Below are positions 58,324 to 64,000 of a stretch of DNA of 64,000 bases, in pieces. The stretch is taken from assembly GCA_937889595.1 (NCBI GenBank), contig CALAOR010000081.1, positions 1 through 64,000 of the forward strand, in the 5' to 3' direction. Every line of letters starts with the position of its first letter. Positions within the stretch are counted from its first letter, which is position 1. This DNA is from an uncultured bacterium. Its GTDB lineage: Bacteria > Oederibacteriota > PGYV01 > Palsa-1178. Below the pieces are notes generated by a model. That model did not search any database. It saw only the letters and a program-made list of their open reading frames with translations, and was not told the DNA's origin. The position numbers and the translations under genes are program-made.

Positions 58324-60510
58324 ATGAAAACCATGTCCGTAATGAAAATTTTAGGGGTGATGCTCATGTCTTTTACGGTACAGGCGGCTGATAACGCAGC
58401 CATGGAAAAAATACCCATTCACTCAAAGTTTGAGGTGAAAGCCGACTATGACTTTGCCGGTATTAATCCTTATAACTACGACAAAATAAACTGTCAGGCA
58501 GTGGTTACCTCGCCTGATAACAGGACATATATGCTCGACGGGTTTTATTCGGCTGATTTTGATTACTCTTATGATACCAATGTTTATAAGGAAAAGAAGG
58601 GTTCTTTCAAAGTCAGGATCGCGCCATGGAAGACAGGCAAGTGGAAGTATTTTCTCAAAGTCACAAAGGACGGAAAAGAAGTTTATAAGACCACGCTGAA
58701 AAGCTTTACGGCAGTGGCCGACAAAAATCAAAAGGGTTTCCTAAGGGTCAGCAGGACGGACCCTTTGTTCCTTGAGTTTGACGACAAGGAATCTTTTTTC
58801 GGCATAGGCATGAACCTAGCCTGGCCCAAAGACCGCGGGCTTTTGGATTATAAGGACTGGTTTAAGAAACTTAAGGACAACGGGGGAAACCTGACCAGGA
58901 TATGGATGGCGCCGTGGAGCCTCGGTATAGAGTGGGACACGGAACTCGGCAACTATGGAGGCAGGCAAAAGCAGGCTTTTATGCTTGATAAGATACTGGA
59001 AATGGCGGGAGAGAGCGGTCTTTACATCATGCTTACCCTGGTGGCGCACGGGGAATTTTCCACAAAAACAAATCCCGAGTGGGGCAAAAATCCTTACGGC
59101 GCGATAAATGACGGGCTGCTTGACTCTCCCGAAGAGTTTTTTGTCAACCCGGCGGCAAAGAAAGCTTTTAAGAACAGGCTGCGCTACATAATCGCCAGAT
59201 GGGGGTTCTCCGACAGGATCCTGGCGTGGGAATTATTTAACGAAGTGGATCTGACCGATAATTATGCGGCGGCCCCGGTTGCCGACTGGCACTCGGAAAT
59301 GTTTGATTATATAAAAGCGCATGACACGTACAGGCACTTGCTGACAACTTCATTTTCAAACCCGAACAAGGACCCTGAAATATGGAACCTAAGCCAGATA
59401 GATATAATACAGACACACATATACAACCTGCGCGACGAGGCGGAGCAGATATATGAGGCGTGCAAGCTTAAGATAGACAACTATGCCAAGCCGCATATAG
59501 TGGGCGAGTACGGCATAGAAACCGGCACGGATTTCATAACCAATAAAACGGATATGACGGGCATACACATGCATAACGCGATGTGGGCGGGCGCTTTTAC
59601 CCTGTCCATGGGCGCGCCGATGCAGTGGTACTGGTGGGATTATACGGACAGGTACAATCTCTACCCGATTTTCAGGCCCCTGCGCGAATTTACCAAAGAC
59701 ATAAAGTGGGACAAGGAAAGTTTTAATGATATCCAGAAAAAGGATGTTTACTATAAAAAACAGCCTGAAGACGCGCGCGGCGGGGATGTCACCATATTCC
59801 CGGTGGATACCTGGGAGAAAGCGGCGAAGGAAGAGTTCATGATAAAGGCCGACGGCGTTGTGACCAATAAAAATTATTTCAACGCTTTTCTTTTCGGAAA
59901 GTCAAAACCGGAAATGAGGACGGCTCCTGTCATCTCGCTGAGAAATGAACTGCCTGTGAAGATGGTTATAAAACTGAACAAAGTCTCGGACGACAATGTA
60001 CTGCGTGTTTCCATAAATAATACGCAGGTGACGGCCGTGTCGGTTAATGCCAAGGACTTTGAAACAAAAAAATATCTTGAGAATTTCAAAATATACCAGG
60101 CGGATATAAACCGTGAATATACGGTGGATGTGCCGGCCGGCGATAATGAAATATTGCTGGAAAATACGGGCAAAGACTGGATGAAGATAGAGTCGGTAAA
60201 GATCGAGAATTTTTTAAGCCCGGCAGTGGCGCCTGTTTTTGTATCCGGGATGCAGGGTAAAAAGTCGGCATATATATGGCTGAAAAACAGGAATTACGGA
60301 TTTAAGAACCCCGACCCGCCCGCCGTGCCCGAAACTTATATGGATATAGACGGTTTCATCCCGGGCAGGTATGTCATAGAGTTTTATGACACGTATGAAG
60401 GCGTAACGATCAGCAGGAAGGATTACATAGTGGATGAGGACAATATAAAACTTGACATACCGGAATTGCCCAAAGACACGGCTGTAAGGATAACGAAGTA
60501 CAAAAAATGA
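58324..60510 (+). CDS. Secreted GH5-like glycosidase with N-terminal DUF5060 domain
   Basis: 728 aa. Signal peptide 1-21 (TVQA). Residues 28-125 resemble DUF5060, a beta-sandwich found before glycosidase domains. The catalytic (beta/alpha)8 domain spans about 145-480, with the acid/base Glu307 in WELFNEVD, the nucleophile Glu395 in VGEYGIE, and aromatic WYWWDYTD. A C-terminal beta-rich part follows. Retaining beta-glycosidase activity is expected; the substrate is unknown. GCGGAG lies 5 nt before the ATG. With the GH8 giant it is the second secreted glycosidase in the window. Confidence 0.9.
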   Translation: MKTMSVMKILGVMLMSFTVQAADNAAMEKIPIHSKFEVKADYDFAGINPYNYDKINCQAVVTSPDNRTYMLDGFYSADFDYSYDTNVYKEKKGSFKVRIAPWKTGKWKYFLKVTKDGKEVYKTTLKSFTAVADKNQKGFLRVSRTDPLFLEFDDKESFFGIGMNLAWPKDRGLLDYKDWFKKLKDNGGNLTRIWMAPWSLGIEWDTELGNYGGRQKQAFMLDKILEMAGESGLYIMLTLVAHGEFSTKTNPEWGKNPYGAINDGLLDSPEEFFVNPAAKKAFKNRLRYIIARWGFSDRILAWELFNEVDLTDNYAAAPVADWHSEMFDYIKAHDTYRHLLTTSFSNPNKDPEIWNLSQIDIIQTHIYNLRDEAEQIYEACKLKIDNYAKPHIVGEYGIETGTDFITNKTDMTGIHMHNAMWAGAFTLSMGAPMQWYWWDYTDRYNLYPIFRPLREFTKDIKWDKESFNDIQKKDVYYKKQPEDARGGDVTIFPVDTWEKAAKEEFMIKADGVVTNKNYFNAFLFGKSKPEMRTAPVISLRNELPVKMVIKLNKVSDDNVLRVSINNTQVTAVSVNAKDFETKKYLENFKIYQADINREYTVDVPAGDNEILLENTGKDWMKIESVKIENFLSPAVAPVFVSGMQGKKSAYIWLKNRNYGFKNPDPPAVPETYMDIDGFIPGRYVIEFYDTYEGVTISRKDYIVDEDNIKLDIPELPKDTAVRITKYKK

Positions 60511-60550
60511 CGCCGCGTAAGGCGCGGCAGCGAACGAACGGGGAAAAATA

Positions 60551-61291
60551 ATGCGCAGGGATATTATTGAATTACTAAAGGATAAAAAAACACTGAAAGA
60601 CAACGGCATGTTCATAGTGGACACTGAAAAAATACTCGGGGAAGCCATAGAAGCCGGTTTCGAAGTAACAAACCTCCTGTACTGCGAACAGGGGCTGAAA
60701 GTAGTGGATAAATACGGCGACAGGGTGGGGCACGGGGTCTGCGAGACCACAAAGAACAGTTTTATAGACAGGTTCGCCAACGTGAAGAGCCACCAAGGGT
60801 TTATAGCCGTGGTCAAATCGCTAAATAGGGAAATAAAAGGATACGAAAATATAAGATCCATGGTTCTTCTTGATAATATACAGGATCCGTCAAACGTAGG
60901 CGCCATAATAAGGAGCGGGGCAGCCTTTGGATTTAACGATTACCTGCTTTTAAACTGCGCGGGAATATATTCGGACAAGGTGATCCGCGCGTCGGCGGGC
61001 ACGGTATTCTTCATAAATTACAGTAACATAGATTTCAGGCAGCTGACGGAACTATCAAAGGATTTTCAGGTAATCGCGGCCGACGTGGCAGGCGGGGAGG
61101 ATCTCCGCAGCATGAAACAGAAGTTAAAAAATAAGTTCATAATAGCGCTCGGAAGCGAGGGCCAGGGACTGTCGGTGGAGGTAAAGTCAATATCGAAGGA
61201 ACTGGTTAAGATAAATTACACGGGCAAGGTGGAATCCTTAAACGTCTCGGCCGCGGCAGCTATCATATTTTACGAACTTGGCGGCAGGTAG
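60551..61291 (+). CDS. TrmH/SpoU family RNA 2'-O-methyltransferase
   Basis: 246 aa. An N-terminal substrate-binding domain (1-95; KDNGMFIVDTEKILGEAIEAG) is followed by a SPOUT domain with the three motifs LDNIQDPSNVGAIIRSG, ALGSEGQGLS and SLNVSAAAAIIFYEL. Methylates rRNA or tRNA; the specific target cannot be given. Lies 40 nt after the glycosidase gene and 8 nt before the next. Confidence 0.95.
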   Translation: MRRDIIELLKDKKTLKDNGMFIVDTEKILGEAIEAGFEVTNLLYCEQGLKVVDKYGDRVGHGVCETTKNSFIDRFANVKSHQGFIAVVKSLNREIKGYENIRSMVLLDNIQDPSNVGAIIRSGAAFGFNDYLLLNCAGIYSDKVIRASAGTVFFINYSNIDFRQLTELSKDFQVIAADVAGGEDLRSMKQKLKNKFIIALGSEGQGLSVEVKSISKELVKINYTGKVESLNVSAAAAIIFYELGGR

Positions 61292-61299
61292 CGCAATTA

Positions 61300-63327
61300 A
61301 TGAAAATAATCCTTACAGCCTTTATCCTCCTCGTCTTAGCCGCGTTTATTTCAACCGCCGCGCCCACGGTTTTTTTGGGTGACAGCGGGGAGATCATATC
61401 AGCGGCGTATACGCTCGGCATCGGACACCCGCCCGGGTATTCGCTTTATATGCTTTTCTCAAAGATATTCACGTACATTCCTGTTGGGGATATCGCATTC
61501 AGGGCAAATCTGCTGTCCGTGTTTTTCGCCGCCCTTGTTTTTCTGGCTTTTTATTTTACCGCTTCTTACCTGCTGAAGGCGGTTTATTCGGAAAAAAAAT
61601 CCTGGCCGCTGGAAATGTCGGCGGTCCTTTTCTCATGCATATATGTTTTTTCCTATATTTTCTGGTTCCAGTCGGGAAATGCCAAGGGCGGGATATATAT
61701 TATGACCCAGTTTTTTGAGCTTTTGGCCGTACTTGCCTGCATGAAGTTTGTTTTTGACAGGAAGATACAATATTTTTACCTGGCCGCTTACTTAGCCGGG
61801 TTCCTGCCTGTTGTCCACCATTCCTCAGCGTTAGCCGCATTGTTCATAATAGCGGCGCTCGGCTTAAATATGAAAAAGCTTAAGTTCCGGCAGATTGCCC
61901 TTTGCGCGGGTTTTTTCCTGCTTTCCCTGCTTACGCCTTACCTGTATCTATTTATAAGGGCAAAAGCTTCGCCAATAGTGCACTGGGGCGGCATAGAAAC
62001 TTTTGGGCAGGTAATGAACCACATAATTAGAAAAGTATACTTCAGCCTGCCCCGCGGGCCTTTCACAACCGGAGTCATGATGTTTAAACTGAAAAAATAC
62101 CTGGGCCAGTTTATCTATTGCTACAGGCCGGGAATTATATTTGCGGGAATCGGGCTTGTTTTTTTATTTATAAAAAAACGGGGTTTTTTTTACTTTGCGG
62201 CCTCTTTCCTGGTTTTAAACCTCGCGGCCGTCATATTTTTTACGGGCCGTTCATTCGCGCCGATCAGCGTTTATATGAATTCCAACTTTTACCTCATTGT
62301 CGATATAGCGGCGATCCTGGCGGCAGCAGCCGGTTTTTACGGGCTGCTTGGCGTTTTAAAAGGCGGATTAAAAACGTACGTGCCTGCTGTTGTGATATTG
62401 TGTTTTGTATTTCCGGCTTCAGAGTTCATAACGAATTACCCCGTAAATAACCAGTCCGGGAAATTCCTCGCGTATGACAACGCAAACAATGACCTGAAAA
62501 CCCTGAAAGACGGGGATATACTTTTCGCGGAAGAGGATTTCCAGGTATTTAACCTGTTGTACTTAAAATACGTAAAACATATGTATCCGGGCATAACAGT
62601 TTACGACAGGTCTACAAATTTTTTTGATACCGGCCTTTTTAAACCGTTTAAGGAGGCCGGGCTGGATTCCAGACTGACCATAAAAGCTGGGAATGCCGAA
62701 GAACTGGATTTTTTGAGGATGCAGGTCACGCAAAAGCTGGAACGCGCCGCCGAATATAAGGCCATAGTGGAGAACCCGGGCAGGGTTTATTACACGACTA
62801 TCGAGGGGTTCGCAAGCGCCAAAGTTTCGACAGTGCCGTACGGGATAATTTTCAAGATGGCCCGTGAAGATGAAAAACATCACGATTATATGCCGCTCAT
62901 GCAGATTTATTCCATCCGCGACTACTATAACAGCCGCATGCTCGACATTTATTACAGAGAAGTGGCGGCGCGGTATTTTGTGCAGATTGCCAGGTACGAG
63001 GCGATGAAAAACAATATGGAATACTTCAGGTATTTTAAGGACTGGTCCGAAAACACAGCGTCCGACAGCGGCCCTGTTTTGAACCTGATAAGCGGGATAT
63101 ATTATTATGAATTAAAGGACATACCTTCGGCCATAAGTTATATGGAAAAGATAGTGAAATTAAACCCTTATGATTACGGCGCGCTTGATGTGCTGGTGCA
63201 ATTCTGCCTCCTGTCTGACAGGCCGAGGGCGGCCCAGTGGCTGTCTTATTATTACACGATAGCGCCGAATAAAAGGATGCAAAATGAAATACTTGTCCAG
63301 CTGGAAAAGCTCAAAGACGGCAAATAG
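61300..63327 (+). CDS. DUF2723 family multi-pass protein with TPR-like tail
   Basis: 675 aa. The N-terminal hallmark of DUF2723 is clear: GDSGEIISAAYTLGIGHPPGYSLY. About ten helices fill residues 3-370, followed by a soluble region ending in TPR-like units (IPSAISYMEKIVKLNPYDYGALDVLVQF). DUF2723 proteins are GT-C-fold glycosyltransferases, some of which O-mannosylate surface proteins, so the Thr/Pro stalks encoded at the start of the window are tempting substrates (inference). Confidence 0.9.
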   Translation: MKIILTAFILLVLAAFISTAAPTVFLGDSGEIISAAYTLGIGHPPGYSLYMLFSKIFTYIPVGDIAFRANLLSVFFAALVFLAFYFTASYLLKAVYSEKKSWPLEMSAVLFSCIYVFSYIFWFQSGNAKGGIYIMTQFFELLAVLACMKFVFDRKIQYFYLAAYLAGFLPVVHHSSALAALFIIAALGLNMKKLKFRQIALCAGFFLLSLLTPYLYLFIRAKASPIVHWGGIETFGQVMNHIIRKVYFSLPRGPFTTGVMMFKLKKYLGQFIYCYRPGIIFAGIGLVFLFIKKRGFFYFAASFLVLNLAAVIFFTGRSFAPISVYMNSNFYLIVDIAAILAAAAGFYGLLGVLKGGLKTYVPAVVILCFVFPASEFITNYPVNNQSGKFLAYDNANNDLKTLKDGDILFAEEDFQVFNLLYLKYVKHMYPGITVYDRSTNFFDTGLFKPFKEAGLDSRLTIKAGNAEELDFLRMQVTQKLERAAEYKAIVENPGRVYYTTIEGFASAKVSTVPYGIIFKMAREDEKHHDYMPLMQIYSIRDYYNSRMLDIYYREVAARYFVQIARYEAMKNNMEYFRYFKDWSENTASDSGPVLNLISGIYYYELKDIPSAISYMEKIVKLNPYDYGALDVLVQFCLLSDRPRAAQWLSYYYTIAPNKRMQNEILVQLEKLKDGK

Positions 63328-63410
63328 TGATATTTTGGTGCTGCATGGAATATGCGGTTTTAACGTGACGATAAAAACCGGTTAATTATGTACTATTTTT
63401 ATAGTATTAA

Positions 63411-63439
63411 TTGACTTTACTGTTTTTGAGGATTATAAT
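63411..63439 (+). promoter_or_regulatory. Promoter of the last, partial gene
   Basis: TTGACT (63411-63416), 17-bp spacer, TATAAT (63434-63439). An in-frame ATG at 63446 is only 6 nt downstream. Confidence 0.85.
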
Positions 63440-63445
63440 GTATAT

Positions 63446-64000
63446 ATGCGGAAGAATCTAAACCCGCCTGAAGGTGTCAGAATGAATCCTGTAATTAGCG
63501 GCAGAGATTCAAAAAGCACTGTACTGACTTTTTTGACACTAAGGAAAAGATGCCTGTTATTTCTCCCAATCATAATCTTATTAAACGTTTTACCTGTTTT
63601 TGGAGCCACCTGCACGCCTCAATCTGCCGTGCTCTGCGCGTCTGTTGACGATGTGGCCGAGATATATTTAAACGGGACGGATTTGGGCGGGTTTACATAC
63701 GTCAACTGGAACCAGACAGGCGTATATCCAAAGTGTTTGACTTTAAGCTTGGCGCAGCTCGCGCTCCTGACCGCGACAGGCAACGTGCTTGCGGTGAAAG
63801 ATTACAATTCAAACTGCTGCGAAATATGGGCATCGTGGACGCTTGATATCAAATGCACAACGGGAAATGATCATGCTTATATATCCAGTGGCAGCGGCGC
63901 GGGGATACAATTCTGGAGAAGCGCGCCGTCGTCTTGCCCGGTAGTGGACCCGGCGAACGATGGAAGCGGACGTACATGGTACAACCCGCTTTACACCGGG
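63446..64000 (+). CDS. Exported protein, partial (runs off the window)
   Basis: 185 codons visible without a stop. A hydrophobic segment (LLFLPIIILLNVLPVFGA) ends a long signal peptide, then a Cys-containing beta-sandwich-like domain (VAEIYLNGTDLGG, GNVLAVKDYNSNCCEIWASW) of the kind found in large surface proteins. Two starts compete: ATG 63446, leaderless relative to the promoter, and ATG 63482 with GAAGGTG 5 nt upstream. The style matches the giants at the start of the window, but the C-terminus is not visible. Confidence 0.8.
   Translation, partial: MRKNLNPPEGVRMNPVISGRDSKSTVLTFLTLRKRCLLFLPIIILLNVLPVFGATCTPQSAVLCASVDDVAEIYLNGTDLGGFTYVNWNQTGVYPKCLTLSLAQLALLTATGNVLAVKDYNSNCCEIWASWTLDIKCTTGNDHAYISSGSGAGIQFWRSAPSSCPVVDPANDGSGRTWYNPLYTG

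Noticed and set aside
1-64000. CRISPR array or other known defence locus
   Set aside because: No regularly spaced identical repeats and no cas, restriction or retron-like genes were seen; the AAA/DUF4143 ATPase and the ORF6N gene alone are not enough.

Overview
This is a bacterial chromosome segment of about 64 kb, roughly half GC. It is gene-dense and most genes lie on the + strand in tight, often overlapping operons. The envelope looks Gram-negative: PorV/PorQ-like outer-membrane proteins, lipoproteins, an O-antigen-ligase-like polymerase and secreted giants with FlgD-like C-terminal domains. The very long Thr/Pro-rich stalks, DUF11 repeats and many intergenic palindromes resemble uncultivated candidate phyla such as Goldbacteria. 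That placement is from memory and is weak; no 16S gene or ribosomal protein cluster is present to test it.

Layout. 1-6583: the 3' end of one giant surface protein, then a complete 1893-aa paralogue with an N-terminal GH8 glycosidase domain, DUF11 domains, a Thr/Pro stalk and a FlgD-like tail. 6712-7992: an orphan ABC sugar-binding lipoprotein. 8084-9668: tRNA-Leu(CAG) with a complete ISNCY/IS1202-like element next to its promoter. 9759-13426: ribD, ribE, yaaR, ribBA. 13908-21768: a large PAS/GAF histidine kinase, then a compact signalling operon (DUF4388 protein, two small membrane proteins, CheY, membrane PAS protein, ankyrin protein). 21853-24290: O-antigen-ligase-like protein and a macro-domain protein. 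24539-31287: rimP, nusA, infB, rbfA, DHH phosphoesterase, ribF and a membrane protein. 31431-36983: CBS-GGDEF cyclase, FAD oxidoreductase, glycosyltransferase, PorV-like protein and an AAA/DUF4143-type ATPase. 37541-39741: an AT-rich accessory island with a beta-barrel, a truncated lipoprotein and an ORF6N cassette. 39742-44767: FG-GAP protein with sorting-like tail, a second PorV-like protein, a second IS and a small exported protein. 44895-50309: M50 protease, trpS, scpA, scpB, rluB, pheA. 50471-55966: purM, CoA-disulfide reductase/rhodanese, lemA, htpX, a small unknown protein, a NifU-like scaffold and a 50-aa Cys-rich protein. 56011-58180 (minus): epimerase and geranylgeranyl-reductase-like protein. 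58324-63327: GH5-like glycosidase, TrmH-type methylase, DUF2723 protein. 63446-64000: the start of another exported protein.

Most notable: (i) both IS copies lie, in the same orientation, immediately upstream of the -35 box of a neighbouring promoter, with target duplications sharing CTAAAAAA before TTGA; (ii) the GH8 giant and the set of sorting-like tails plus PorV-like proteins suggest a type-IX-like surface system; (iii) three promoters place -10 boxes only 6-7 nt before an ATG, implying leaderless mRNAs; (iv) palindromic repeats occur inside coding sequence (ORF6N, rluB) and across stop codons; (v) an unassigned signalling operon lies at 17265-21768. No CRISPR array, rRNA or clear prophage was seen.
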